Shown here: positions 1 to 7,621 of the stretch, piece after piece
Layout of the letters: each line of letters begins with the position of its first letter
How positions within the stretch are numbered: the first letter of the stretch is position 1
Assembly (NCBI GenBank): GCA_036557185.1
Contig: DATBHZ010000073.1
Location: 1-26,681, forward strand
Source of the DNA: DATBHZ01 sp036557185
GTDB taxonomy: Bacteria > Actinomycetota > Acidimicrobiia > IMCC26256 > JAENVU01
Direction of reading: 5' to 3'
Length of the DNA: 26,681 nucleotides
Made by a program: the position numbers and the translations under genes
The notes under the pieces: model-generated
What the model saw: only the letters and a program-made list of their open reading frames with translations
What the model was told of the DNA's origin: nothing
Database searches by the model: none

Positions 1-548
1 CCGCGGTGACGTGATCCGGGCTCCGTCTGCGCGGCGAGGGTGAGGAACTGCGCACGCAATCCGTTCGTGATGAACATCTTGCGGCCGTTGAGCACCCAGG
101 TGTCGCCGTCGCGGACCGCGCGGGTGGAGATCCCGGCAACGTCGGATCCGGCGTCGGGCTCGGTCAGCGCGATGCAGCCGATCTTCTCGGCGGTGATCGC
201 GGGGCGCAGGTACTGCTCGCGTAGCTCGTCGGTGCCGAACTCGGCGAGCGCCGGCGTGCACATGTGGGTCTGCACCGAGACGGCCATCGGGATCGAGCCG
301 CACCCGCAGCGCGCGAGCTCCTCGACGAACACGAGGCTGCTCGCGAGGTCACCGCCCGAGCCGCCCCAGCGCTCGGCGTAGTGCAACCCGAGGAAGCCGA
401 GCTCACCGCAACGGTGGAACACCTCGTCGGGGAAGTACCCGGCCGTCTCCCACTCGTCGACGAAGGGGCGCAGCTCCTTGTCGACGTAGCGGCGCACCGA
501 GTCGCGCAGCTCTTCGTGCTCCGGCGTGTAGATCGCATGCCTGCTCAC
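1..548 (-). CDS. Acyl-CoA dehydrogenase, N-terminal part (C-terminus beyond window edge)
   Basis: Partial gene read on the minus strand from a GTG at 546-548; the frame stays open to base 1, giving about 182 residues. The start reads MSRHAIYTPEHEELRDSVRR, the usual helical N-terminal domain of flavin-dependent acyl-CoA dehydrogenases. Further on, ALTEPDAGSDVAG followed by WVLNGRKMFITNG is the hallmark FAD/substrate-binding middle-domain signature of the family. These enzymes oxidise acyl-CoA thioesters at the alpha-beta bond and pass electrons to ETF. The catalytic glutamate lies in the missing C-terminal half, so substrate class (short, long or branched chain) cannot be assigned. The gene is divergent from the small coiled-coil gene, 59 bp away. 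An upstream ATG at 556-554 hits a stop after three codons, so GTG is the best start. The family is certain; the exact start is moderately sure. Confidence 0.9.
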   Translation of the reverse strand, partial: MSRHAIYTPEHEELRDSVRRYVDKELRPFVDEWETAGYFPDEVFHRCGELGFLGLHYAERWGGSGGDLASSLVFVEELARCGCGSIPMAVSVQTHMCTPALAEFGTDELREQYLRPAITAEKIGCIALTEPDAGSDVAGISTRAVRDGDTWVLNGRKMFITNGLRAQFLTLAAQTEPGSRHR

Positions 549-595
549 CAGCCCATTCTGGCCTTGTCCCCGGTGCTCGTGGCGAGTGGAGCCCG

Positions 596-601
596 TAGAA
601 T
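596..601 (+). promoter_or_regulatory. Probable -10 element (TAGAAT) of a leaderless transcript
   Basis: TAGAAT fits the actinobacterial -10 pattern TANNNT and ends six bases before the GTG at 608. Transcription would therefore begin at or next to the start codon. No ribosome-binding site precedes the GTG, which agrees with a leaderless mRNA. I found no convincing -35 box. Confidence 0.55.
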
Positions 602-607
602 GCGGAC

Positions 608-907
608 GTGAGCCAGTCCCTGCTCCGCCGACGGCTGGTCGACGCGAGCGAGCGCATCAAGCGCATGCGTGCCGAGCTCGCCGTGACGACCGAGCAGCTC
701 GCCTTCCTCGAGGACGAGGCCGAGGACGCGCGGCTGCGTGCGCTGGTCGCCGAGACGCCGCTCGCCGAGGCCGAAGCCCGCGACGCCCGCCGGCACGCCG
801 ATGCGCTGGCCCGGCAGCGCGACGCGCTCGAGAGCTCCGTTGCCGGCCTGCTCCGCGAACAGGACGAGCTTCTCGACCGCATGGCATCCGAGCTCCCGAG
901 CCAGTAG
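608..907 (+). CDS. Small coiled-coil protein of unknown function
   Basis: A 99-residue protein starting at GTG, rich in Ala, Arg, Glu and Leu throughout, with no predicted membrane segment or signal peptide. Leucine and other hydrophobic residues recur with heptad-like spacing (for example LLRRRLVDASERIKRMRAEL), so nearly the whole chain should form one alpha-helical coiled coil. I do not recognise a named family. It lies 9 bp upstream of the ANTAR response-regulator gene on the same strand, so the two are probably co-transcribed. A role as a partner of that regulator is possible, but only from position. The lack of an SD sequence and the -10-like TAGAAT just upstream support the chosen GTG. 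The codon pattern and high third-position GC look like a real gene. Confidence 0.7.
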   Translation: MSQSLLRRRLVDASERIKRMRAELAVTTEQLAFLEDEAEDARLRALVAETPLAEAEARDARRHADALARQRDALESSVAGLLREQDELLDRMASELPSQ

Positions 908-916
908 GAATCCTTC

Positions 917-1510
917 ATGGCACCCGAGACCCCAACCCGCGTCGTGATCGCCGAGGACGAAGCGATCATCCGCCTCGACCTCAAGGAGCTCCTCGAAGAG
1001 GAGGGCTTCACGGTGGTCGCGGAGACAGGCCGCGGCGACGAAGCGGTCGAGCTCGTGCGGAGCTTGCGACCCGACCTCGCGATCCTCGACATCAAGATGC
1101 CCGGCCTCGACGGTCTCGCAGCGGCGCGACAGATCACGGCGGACCGTCTCGCGGCCGTGCTCGTGCTCACGGCCTTCTCGCAACGTGACCTCGTCGAGCA
1201 GGCGCGCGACGCGGGCGCGATGAGCTACATCGTCAAGCCGTTCCAGAAGAGCGACCTCATCCCGGCCATCGAGATCGCGCTCGGACGGCACGCCGAGCTG
1301 CAGAGCCTCGAGGACGAGGTGAGCGATCTCGCCGATCGTCTCGAGGCGCGCAAGACGATCGACCGCGCCAAAGGTGTCCTGATGGACAAGCACGGTCAGA
1401 GCGAGTCGGATGCGTTCCGCTTCTTGCAGAAGGAGGCGATGAACCGGCGAACGAAGGTGCACGAGGTGGCCGAGCTGGTCCTCAAGGGCGAGCTGGCTCC
1501 GGCCCCGTAA
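917..1510 (+). CDS. pdtaR: ANTAR-domain response regulator (PdtaR-like)
   Basis: A 197-residue two-domain regulator. Residues 7-120 form a receiver domain with all key residues visible: acidic pocket E13-D14, phospho-acceptor D58 (in LAILDIKMPG), switch T85 and conserved K107 (IVKPF). Residues about 130-190 form an ANTAR RNA-binding domain (ARKTIDRAKGVLMDKHGQSE through the NRRTKVHEVAELVL helices). ANTAR proteins bind paired hexaloop hairpins in mRNA and block terminators, so this acts after transcription initiation rather than on DNA. In M. tuberculosis the homologue is PdtaR (Rv1626), the partner of the kinase PdtaS. No histidine kinase gene lies in this window. A weak SD (AGGAA, 906-910) precedes the ATG. 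Its TAA shares one base with the ATG of polA, so polA is probably co-transcribed and translationally coupled. Confidence 0.93.
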   Translation: MAPETPTRVVIAEDEAIIRLDLKELLEEEGFTVVAETGRGDEAVELVRSLRPDLAILDIKMPGLDGLAAARQITADRLAAVLVLTAFSQRDLVEQARDAGAMSYIVKPFQKSDLIPAIEIALGRHAELQSLEDEVSDLADRLEARKTIDRAKGVLMDKHGQSESDAFRFLQKEAMNRRTKVHEVAELVLKGELAPAP

Positions 1511-4188
1511 TGCCCGACGCCCCGCCCAAGCTCCTCCTGCTCGACGGCCACTCCCTCGCGTACCGCGCCTTCTACGCGCTCCCGACCGACCTCGCCACGA
1601 CGTCCGGCACCGTCACCAACGCCGTGTACGGCTTCACGTCGATGCTGGTGAAGGTCATCGGCGACGAGCATCCCGACCATCTCGCCGTCTCCTTCGACAC
1701 CGCCGCGCCCACGTTCCGCAAGGAGAAGGACGCGACGTACAAGGCCGGCCGCAAGGAGACGCCCGACCTCTTCCGCTCGCAGCTCCCGCTGATCCACCAG
1801 GTGCTCGAGGCGCTCGCGGTGCCGATCATCGAAGTCGAGGGTGTCGAGGCCGACGACGTGATCGCCTCCCTCGCCGAGCAGGCTGCGGAGCGCGCCATGA
1901 ACGTCGTCATCGTGACCGGCGACCGCGACACGTACCAGCTCGTGCGCGACCCGTACATCAAGGTGCTCTACAACAAGCGCGGCGTGTCGGACTACGCGCT
2001 TTACGACGAGGCCGGCATCGTCGAGCGCACAGGCGTGACCCCGGCGCAGTATCCCGACTACGCCGCGCTGCGCGGCGACACGAGCGACAACCTGCCGGGG
2101 GTCCCGGGCATCGGCGAGAAGACCGCCGCCAAGCTGATCTGCAGCTACGAGAACCTCGAAGGCATCTTCGAGCATCTCGACGAGCTGCCACCGAAGCAGC
2201 GGCAGAACCTCGGCGAATGGCGCGACCAGGTCTTTCACAACCGCGAGATGTCGGTGCTGCGGACGGACCTCGACATCGACGTCGACCCGGCGAAGCTCCG
2301 GATGGGCGGCTGGGATCGCGAAGAGGTGCGGGTGCTCTTCAACCAGCTCGAGTTCCGCACGCTCTACCCCCGCTTGCTCGAGGCCGTCGGTGCCGAGGCC
2401 GACGACAGCGTGCAGGGTGAGACGCTCGACGTCGACGTGACGGTCGAGCGTGACGCGGTCGCCGCAGCGAAGGTCCTGCGCTCGATCGCGGCACAGACAG
2501 AGCGGTACGCGATCGAGGCTGCGTGGCTGGGCGCCGGAGCGCTCGTCGGCATCGGCATCGCGTCCGAGGCAGAGACTGCGCACTACCTCGCGGTCGATCT
2601 CCTGACCGACGGCGACGTGACCAAGGAGCTGGCTGCGCTGCTCGAGAGCGGCGGGCCTCCGCTCGTGGCCCATCGCTCCAAGGAGCTCATGCACGGCTTG
2701 CAGCGCGCCACCGGCGTCGACGTGGAGACGCTCGATCTCGACACCGCCGTCATGGCGTACCTGCTCGAGCCCGGCGAGGGGCGGTACGACCTCGACGAGC
2801 TGGGCCTGCGCTTCCTCTCGATCGAGCTGACGTCGCCCGACGCGGAGAGCAAGGAGGGCACGCTCGATCTCGACGGTGCGGCCCATGCCGAGCTCGCGGG
2901 CAGGCGCGCGACGGCAGTGCTGCGTCTTGCCGAGTCCCTCGGGGATGCGCTCGACGCCCGTGAGCTCACCGATCTCTACGAGCGCGTCGAGAAGCCGCTC
3001 GTGCCGGTGCTCTCGAAGATGGAGGACGCCGGCGTTGCGATCGACCGTGCGTTCCTCGACGAGCTGCGCACTGACCTCCAGAAGCAGTGCGATGCGCTCG
3101 AGCGGGCGATCCACGCGCACGCGGGCGGCCCGTTCATCATCAATTCCGTCCCACAGCTGCGCAAGGTCCTGTTCGACGATCTCGGCCTGACGCCGGTCAA
3201 GCGCACGAAGACGGGCCCGTCGACCGACGCCGACTCGCTTCAGAAGATGGCTGTCGCGAACGCGCACCCGATCCTCGACGACCTGCTCAAGTACCGCGAG
3301 GTCGAGAAGCTGCGCAGCACCTATGCCGATGCGTTGCCCCCGCTCATCCACGAGGACGGCCGCATCCACGCGACCTTCAACCAGATCGCGACCACGACCG
3401 GACGCATCTCGAGCGAGAACCCGAACCTGCAGAACATCCCGGTCCGGACCGCCGAGGGACGCGAGATGCGGCGCGCGTTCGTCGCTCCCAAGGGCTGCGG
3501 CCTGCTCACCGCCGACTACTCGCAGATCGAGCTGCGGATCCTCGCTCACCTCGCGGAGGATCCCGGTCTGGTCGACGCGTTCGCGCGCGGCGCCGACGTT
3601 CACACCACGACCGCCGCGAAGGTGTTCGACGTCGAAGAGAGCGACGTGGACGAGTTCCAGCGCCGCTTCGCGAAGGTCGTGAACTACGGCTTGGCGTACG
3701 GCATGGAGGCCTACGGGCTCGGCCAGCGTCTCGACATCCCGACCGATCAGGCGCGCGAGATCCTCGACTCGTACTTCGAGTCGTTCCCGAACGTTCGCGA
3801 GTACATGCAGCGCACGGTTTCCGACGCGAAGAAGCGGGGGTACACGACCACGATCCTCGGCCGGCGCCGGCAGATCTCCGAGCTCGCGTCCTCGAACTTC
3901 AGGATCCGTCAGATGGGGGAGCGCATGGCGCAGAACGCGCCCGTGCAGGGCTCCGCGGCCGACGTGTTCAAGCTCGCGATGATCGACCTCGACCGCGCGC
4001 TCGACGACTCGGGCCTCGCGAGCCGGATGATCCTGACCGTCCACGACGAGCTCGTCCTCGAGGTGCCCAAGGCGGAGCGCGAGAAGGTGGAGCCGCTCGT
4101 TCGCGAGGTCATGGAGTCGGTGATCGAGCTCTCCGTGCCGCTGACCGTCGACATCGGCTTCGGGCCGACGTGGGCGGAGGCCAAGTAA
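1510..4188 (+). CDS. polA: DNA polymerase I
   Basis: An 892-residue family A polymerase for gap filling in excision repair and Okazaki fragment processing. Residues 1-290 are the 5' nuclease (VEADDVIASLA, VTGDRDTYQLV, and the helix-hairpin-helix region GVPGIGEKTA). Residues about 310-490 have the 3'-5' exonuclease fold, but the catalytic motifs are lost: ExoI reads YAIEAAW where a D-x-E is needed, and ExoII reads AHRSKE with no final Asp. Proofreading should therefore be absent, as in mycobacterial Pol I. The polymerase domain is intact: motif A DYSQIELR from D669, motif B R718-x3-K722 with VNYGLAYG (Tyr726 at the position that is Phe762 in E. coli), and motif C H845-D846-E847. The ATG overlaps the stop of the preceding regulator gene. 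Length is normal for the family. Confidence 0.98.
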   Translation: MPDAPPKLLLLDGHSLAYRAFYALPTDLATTSGTVTNAVYGFTSMLVKVIGDEHPDHLAVSFDTAAPTFRKEKDATYKAGRKETPDLFRSQLPLIHQVLEALAVPIIEVEGVEADDVIASLAEQAAERAMNVVIVTGDRDTYQLVRDPYIKVLYNKRGVSDYALYDEAGIVERTGVTPAQYPDYAALRGDTSDNLPGVPGIGEKTAAKLICSYENLEGIFEHLDELPPKQRQNLGEWRDQVFHNREMSVLRTDLDIDVDPAKLRMGGWDREEVRVLFNQLEFRTLYPRLLEAVGAEADDSVQGETLDVDVTVERDAVAAAKVLRSIAAQTERYAIEAAWLGAGALVGIGIASEAETAHYLAVDLLTDGDVTKELAALLESGGPPLVAHRSKELMHGLQRATGVDVETLDLDTAVMAYLLEPGEGRYDLDELGLRFLSIELTSPDAESKEGTLDLDGAAHAELAGRRATAVLRLAESLGDALDARELTDLYERVEKPLVPVLSKMEDAGVAIDRAFLDELRTDLQKQCDALERAIHAHAGGPFIINSVPQLRKVLFDDLGLTPVKRTKTGPSTDADSLQKMAVANAHPILDDLLKYREVEKLRSTYADALPPLIHEDGRIHATFNQIATTTGRISSENPNLQNIPVRTAEGREMRRAFVAPKGCGLLTADYSQIELRILAHLAEDPGLVDAFARGADVHTTTAAKVFDVEESDVDEFQRRFAKVVNYGLAYGMEAYGLGQRLDIPTDQAREILDSYFESFPNVREYMQRTVSDAKKRGYTTTILGRRRQISELASSNFRIRQMGERMAQNAPVQGSAADVFKLAMIDLDRALDDSGLASRMILTVHDELVLEVPKAEREKVEPLVREVMESVIELSVPLTVDIGFGPTWAEAK

Positions 4189-4210
4189 CCCACCGAACCC
4201 GTGTGCTGCC

Positions 4211-4945
4211 ATGCCTGACCCGGAGCCGGGTTGGTTCAACCCGCTCGCCGCCTTCCTCGGCGAGGCGTACCTCCGGAACGCGTTCACGCTCGGCACGGAG
4301 CAGGAGGTGGCCTTCCTCGTCGCCGAGCTCGGTCTGCGGCCGGGGATGCGCGTGCTCGACGTCGGGTGTGGGCCGGGGCGACATGCGCTCGAGCTGGCGC
4401 GCCACGGCATCGAGGTGCACGGCGTCGACCTGTCACCCGACTTCGTGGGGCTTGCTCGCGATGCCGCCGCGGCCGAGCGGCTGCCGGCGATGTTCGAGGT
4501 CGCGGACGTGCGCGGGCTCGACATCCACGCGGCGTTCGACGCCGCGATCTGTCTCTGCCAGGGAGGATTCGGGTTGCTCGGCGGCGCGGACGACGCGGCC
4601 GTCGTGGGCCGGATCGCCCGGGCGGTCCGCCCTGGTGGTGCGGTGGCGGTGACGGCCTTCCACAGCTATTTCGCGCTGCGGTGGCAGGAGGAGGGCGAGG
4701 AGTTCGACCCCCGCACGGGGGTCGTGCACGAGATCGCGACGCTCCGCAACGCGGAGGGCGAGGAGCGCCCCTTCGACCTCTGGACGACCTGCTTCACCAC
4801 CCGCGAGCTCGTGTTGCTCGCCGAGACGTGCGGACTCGTGGAGGTGCATGTGTCCGGAGTGCGCCCCGGCCAGTACGGCAGCGACGCCCCCGGCATGGAT
4901 CATCCCGAGCTCCTGCTACTCGCACGGCGTGTGGGCAGCCTGTAG
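4211..4945 (+). CDS. Class I SAM-dependent methyltransferase
   Basis: A 244-residue protein with the Rossmann-type SAM-binding motif I VLDVGCGPGRH at residues 48-58. The acidic residue ending strand 2 follows (VHGVDLSPDF), then the post-I region (FEVADVRGLD) and a motif III-like segment (AVRPGGAVAVTAFH). It resembles ubiE/Methyltransf_25-type small-molecule methyltransferases. The C-terminal part has a Cys- and Thr-containing stretch (WTTCFTTRELVLLAETCG) typical of the family's cap strands. The substrate cannot be deduced. It starts 22 bp after polA and may be read with it. It ends just before the rpsA leader; its TAG is part of a possible -10 for rpsA. Confidence 0.85.
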   Translation: MPDPEPGWFNPLAAFLGEAYLRNAFTLGTEQEVAFLVAELGLRPGMRVLDVGCGPGRHALELARHGIEVHGVDLSPDFVGLARDAAAAERLPAMFEVADVRGLDIHAAFDAAICLCQGGFGLLGGADDAAVVGRIARAVRPGGAVAVTAFHSYFALRWQEEGEEFDPRTGVVHEIATLRNAEGEERPFDLWTTCFTTRELVLLAETCGLVEVHVSGVRPGQYGSDAPGMDHPELLLLARRVGSL

Positions 4946-5044
4946 CCTGGAAGGGCCTTCCGACCGGAAGTGCACAAGCCGCGCGTGCGCACCGTCCACT
5001 CCGCGACACCGTGTGCTCGCGCCCGACTGACCAGTTCCCAGGAG
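4943..5044 (+). promoter_or_regulatory. rpsA leader: possible promoter, alternative hairpins and ribosome-binding site
   Basis: A TANNNT-type hexamer (TAGCCT, 4943-4948) coincides with the stop of the methyltransferase gene. Just after it lies the palindrome GGAAGG-G-CCTTCC (4949-4961). The arm CTTCC (4957-4961) can pair instead with GGAAG (4966-4970) around a four-base loop, so two mutually exclusive folds are possible. A strong SD, AGGAG (5040-5044), sits nine bases before the TTG start of rpsA. The promoter call is weak, the SD is clear, and regulatory use of the alternative folds is speculation. Confidence 0.4.
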
Positions 5045-5053
5045 ACCTTCCCG

Positions 5054-6457
5054 TTGTCCGAGCAAGAAGAGGCCGCATCCGCGGCCGAGACACCGACCGA
5101 CGCAGCACCCGAGACCAAATCTGACATCGAAGGGGGTGCGCGCGAAGCCGGATCGGACGACGTCGTGGTCGACGACCTGGACGGTCAGTCGCTGTCGGAT
5201 GCAATCGACGCGACGCTCGTCGAGTTCGACGAGGGAGGCCTGGTCAGCGGCACCGTCGTCAAGATCGACTCCGACGAGGTCCTGCTCGACATCGGGTTCA
5301 AGTCCGAGGGCGTCATCCCGTCCAAAGAGCTGTCGATCCGCAACGACGTCAACCCGGACGAGGTCGTCTCGATCGGCGAGGAGCTGGAAGCGCTCGTCCT
5401 CCAGAAGGAGGACAAGGACGGCAGGCTCATCCTCTCGAAGAAGCGGGCGCAGTACGAGCGCGCCTGGGGGACCATCGAGAAGATCAAGGAAGAGGAGGGC
5501 ATGGTCTCCGGCCCGGTCATCGAGGTCGTGAAGGGCGGGCTCATCCTCGACATCGGCCTGCGCGGCTTCCTGCCCGCGTCGCTGGTCGATCTGCGCCGCG
5601 TGCGCGACCTGCAGCCGTACGTCGGCAAGACGATCGAGTGCAAGATCATCGAGCTCGACAAGAACCGCAACAACGTCGTCCTCTCGCGGCGCGCCTACCT
5701 CGAGGAGACGCAGCGCGAGCAGCGCGACGAGTTCCTCACGAACCTCAAGCCCGGCGAGGTCCGCCCCGGTGTGGTGTCGTCGGTCGTCAACTTCGGTGCA
5801 TTCGTCGATCTCGGCGGCATGGACGGCCTCGTCCACGTGAGCGAGCTGAGCTGGAAGCACGTCGACCATCCCAGCTCGGTCGTCCAGGTCGGCGACGAGG
5901 TCACCGTGCAGGTGCTCGACGTCGATCTCGACCGCGAGCGCATCTCGCTGTCGCTCAAGGCGACGCAGCAGGATCCGTGGCAGGAGTTCGCGACGTCGCA
6001 CCGCGTGGGCGAGCTGGTCTACGGCCGAGTCACGAAGCTCGTGCCGTTCGGCGCGTTCGTTCAGGTCGGTGACGGCATCGAGGGGCTTGTGCACATCTCC
6101 GAGATGGCGGTGCACCACGTTGAGGCGCCAGAGCAGGTCGTCACCCCGGGCGAGGAGCTCTGGGTCAAGATCATCGACATCGACCTCGACCGTCGGCGCA
6201 TCTCGTTGTCGATCAAGCAGGCGGCCGAAGGTGGCGTCGTCGCCGCGGAGTACCAGGACCAGTTCGGCGAGCACGCGTACGACGAAGAGGGCAACTACAT
6301 CGGTCCCGAGAGTTCGCCCGAGGAGGGCGGCGCGGCGCCCGCAGCTTCTGGCGAGGGCGAGGGTTCAGCCGAGCCGACAGCCGAGGCGAGCACTGGCGCT
6401 GAGCCGATCGTCGACGTCCCCGCCGAAGAGCCCGTCTCGGAGCAGGCCCCCAGCTGA
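5054..6457 (+). CDS. rpsA: 30S ribosomal protein S1
   Basis: A 467-residue protein with four S1 (OB-fold) RNA-binding domains at about residues 60-132, 148-215, 233-303 and 318-390. The last two carry the most typical signatures (VVNFGAFVDLGGMDGLVHVSEL and VPFGAFVQVGDGIEGLVHIS). It binds mRNA and helps initiation on the small ribosomal subunit. Four domains, rather than the six of E. coli, is the usual actinobacterial form. The N-terminal 55 residues are acidic, and the last 70 are a low-complexity tail rich in Ala, Glu, Pro and Ser. I chose the TTG at 5054 because AGGAG lies nine bases upstream; an in-frame GTG at 4970 has no SD and would add an unlike basic, Cys-containing segment. The order polA-rpsA-coaE is conserved in mycobacteria. 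Confidence 0.95.
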   Translation: MSEQEEAASAAETPTDAAPETKSDIEGGAREAGSDDVVVDDLDGQSLSDAIDATLVEFDEGGLVSGTVVKIDSDEVLLDIGFKSEGVIPSKELSIRNDVNPDEVVSIGEELEALVLQKEDKDGRLILSKKRAQYERAWGTIEKIKEEEGMVSGPVIEVVKGGLILDIGLRGFLPASLVDLRRVRDLQPYVGKTIECKIIELDKNRNNVVLSRRAYLEETQREQRDEFLTNLKPGEVRPGVVSSVVNFGAFVDLGGMDGLVHVSELSWKHVDHPSSVVQVGDEVTVQVLDVDLDRERISLSLKATQQDPWQEFATSHRVGELVYGRVTKLVPFGAFVQVGDGIEGLVHISEMAVHHVEAPEQVVTPGEELWVKIIDIDLDRRRISLSIKQAAEGGVVAAEYQDQFGEHAYDEEGNYIGPESSPEEGGAAPAASGEGEGSAEPTAEASTGAEPIVDVPAEEPVSEQAPS

Positions 6458-6458
6458 C

Positions 6459-6475
6459 CCGCGCCGGGCGCGCGG
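6459..6475. terminator. Weak GC hairpin between convergent rpsA and LuxR-type gene
   Basis: CCGCGC (6459-6464) can pair with GCGCGG (6470-6475) around a five-base loop, immediately after the rpsA stop. There is no T-tract. It sits in the 60-bp gap between two convergent genes, where a bidirectional terminator is expected. In DNA this GC-rich, short stems arise by chance, so confidence is low. Confidence 0.25.
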
Positions 6476-6517
6476 CGACGCGAGCTCGTGCGGCCTGTTC
6501 GTAGGTGACGCGGCCGG

Positions 6518-6961
6518 TCAGTCGTGCCGAAGGTGAATGATGCCGGCGCGCACGCCGGTGACGACAGCCTGTGTCCGGTCGCGAGCGCCGAGCTTGGCGT
6601 AGATCGACGCGAGATGGTTCTTCACCGTCTTGGTGCTGATGTAGAGCGTCGCCGCGAGGTCGACCGTCGAGTAGCCGTCGGCCACGAGCTGGAGGATCTC
6701 CTGCTCTCGCTTCGTCAACGGCGAGCTGCCGTTGCCGTTCGAGCGCGGGTGCAGGACACGTGCAGTCACGTCCATCAACACCACGTCAGGATGCAGCTCC
6801 GCCGCTGCATGCAGTGCCGCGTCCTGGTCCTCGACCTCGGACGTGACAAAGCCCGACTCCTCGAGCATTCGCCGGACGACACCGGGAACGCCGACGAGCA
6901 TCACGCGCGGCAGTGTCGTGTGCGTGGGCACACGGTGGTCCTGCCCATTGGTCATGGTCAT
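6518..6961 (-). CDS. LuxR/NarL-type transcription regulator with a truncated receiver domain
   Basis: A 147-residue protein on the minus strand. Residues 80-144 form a complete GerE-type helix-turn-helix (SPLTKREQEILQLVADGYST, then LYISTKTVKNHLASIYAKLG), the DNA-binding domain of NarL/FixJ regulators. Residues 19-70 look like only the first half of a receiver: strand 1 (RVMLVGVPG, lacking the acidic pair), helix 1, strand 2, helix 2 and strand 3 (PDVVLMDV, with D64 at the phospho-acceptor position). The chain then passes into a short NGNGSS linker, so strands 4-5 and the switch Thr and Lys are absent. Phosphorylation control is therefore doubtful. Start is ATG 6959-6961, with a second in-frame ATG at 6953-6955. 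It is divergent from coaE (46-bp gap) and convergent with rpsA. Targets are unknown. Confidence 0.85.
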   Translation of the reverse strand: MTMTNGQDHRVPTHTTLPRVMLVGVPGVVRRMLEESGFVTSEVEDQDAALHAAAELHPDVVLMDVTARVLHPRSNGNGSSPLTKREQEILQLVADGYSTVDLAATLYISTKTVKNHLASIYAKLGARDRTQAVVTGVRAGIIHLRHD

Positions 6962-6993
6962 TGCCTGCCCCCCTCGGGCTGGCCGCTGGTCCC

Positions 6994-6999
6994 TATGAT
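6994..6999 (+). promoter_or_regulatory. Probable -10 element (TATGAT) for leaderless coaE
   Basis: TATGAT is a near-consensus -10 hexamer ending eight bases before the coaE ATG. No SD precedes that ATG, so transcription probably starts at or one base before it. The element lies in the 46-bp gap shared with the divergent LuxR-type gene. A good -35 is not visible. Confidence 0.6.
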
Positions 7000-7007
7000 C
7001 CTCGGCC

Positions 7008-7613
7008 ATGTTGCTCGTCGGCTTGACGGGAGGAATTGGAGCGGGGAAATCAACGGTGGCGGAGATGCTCCAGGCACGTGGGGCGGTGGTTTTGGACGCT
7101 GACGCTGTTGCTCGTGAGGTCGTTGCACCGGGCACGCCGGGCCTGAAGGCGATCGTGGAGCGGTTCGGGGCTGGGGTATTGGGCCCAGAGGGAGCGCTCG
7201 ACCGTCCGGCGCTGGCGGCCGTCGCCTTCGCCACCGACGAGGCACGAGAGGCGCTCGAGGGCATCACGCACCCCGCGATCCAGGAGGAGTTCACCCGTCG
7301 GATCAGCGAGGCGCCTCCCGAATCGGTGCTCGTCCTGGACGTCCCCCTGCTCGCCGAATCGGAGTCAGTGGCGAAGCGCGGGTACGAGGTCGTGATCGTG
7401 GTCGAGGCGCCACGCGAGGTTCGGCTCGACCGGCTCGAGGAGCGCGGCGTGCCGCGAGCGGACGCGGAGGCGCGGATGGCCGCGCAGGCGACCGACGAGC
7501 AGCGACGCAAGCTCGCCACCCACGTGATCGACAACAGCTCCGACCGAGCCCACCTCGAGTCCCAAGTCGACACCCTCTGGTCCGACCTCCAAGCCCGCCA
7601 GCCCTCGCCCTAG
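7008..7613 (+). CDS. coaE: Dephospho-CoA kinase
   Basis: A 201-residue P-loop kinase that phosphorylates the 3'-hydroxyl of dephospho-CoA, the last step of coenzyme A synthesis in the cytosol. It begins MLLVGLTGGIGAGKST, with the Walker A motif at residues 8-16 almost at the N-terminus, as is usual. The conserved DADAVAREV segment (substrate binding) follows, then the LDVPLLAE segment and the nucleotide-lid region containing R residues (RLDRLEERGV, RMAAQATDEQRR). It is the short, single-domain form; the mycobacterial enzyme carries an extra C-terminal domain that is absent here. It probably forms its own transcript from the TATGAT element. Its TAG is followed after eight bases by the first copy of the palindromic repeat. 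Confidence 0.96.
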   Translation: MLLVGLTGGIGAGKSTVAEMLQARGAVVLDADAVAREVVAPGTPGLKAIVERFGAGVLGPEGALDRPALAAVAFATDEAREALEGITHPAIQEEFTRRISEAPPESVLVLDVPLLAESESVAKRGYEVVIVVEAPREVRLDRLEERGVPRADAEARMAAQATDEQRRKLATHVIDNSSDRAHLESQVDTLWSDLQARQPSP

Positions 7614-7621
7614 CCCTTCTT

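Noticed and set aside
3788..3797. CGAACGTTCG as a second SOS box
   Set aside because: It lacks the four-base spacer between half-sites and lies inside the polA coding sequence.
1396..4524. A 1042-codon open frame on the minus strand opposite polA
   Set aside because: It is the mirror of a high-GC coding strand. It has His/Arg/Glu/Val-rich composition with no recognisable domain, while polA in the other strand has every catalytic motif. The same holds for the long antisense frames opposite rpsA, uvrB, uvrC, yvcK and pgk.
4970..5053. GTG start for rpsA at 4970
   Set aside because: No SD precedes it and the added residues are basic and unlike S1 N-termini, whereas TTG 5054 has AGGAG at nine bases.
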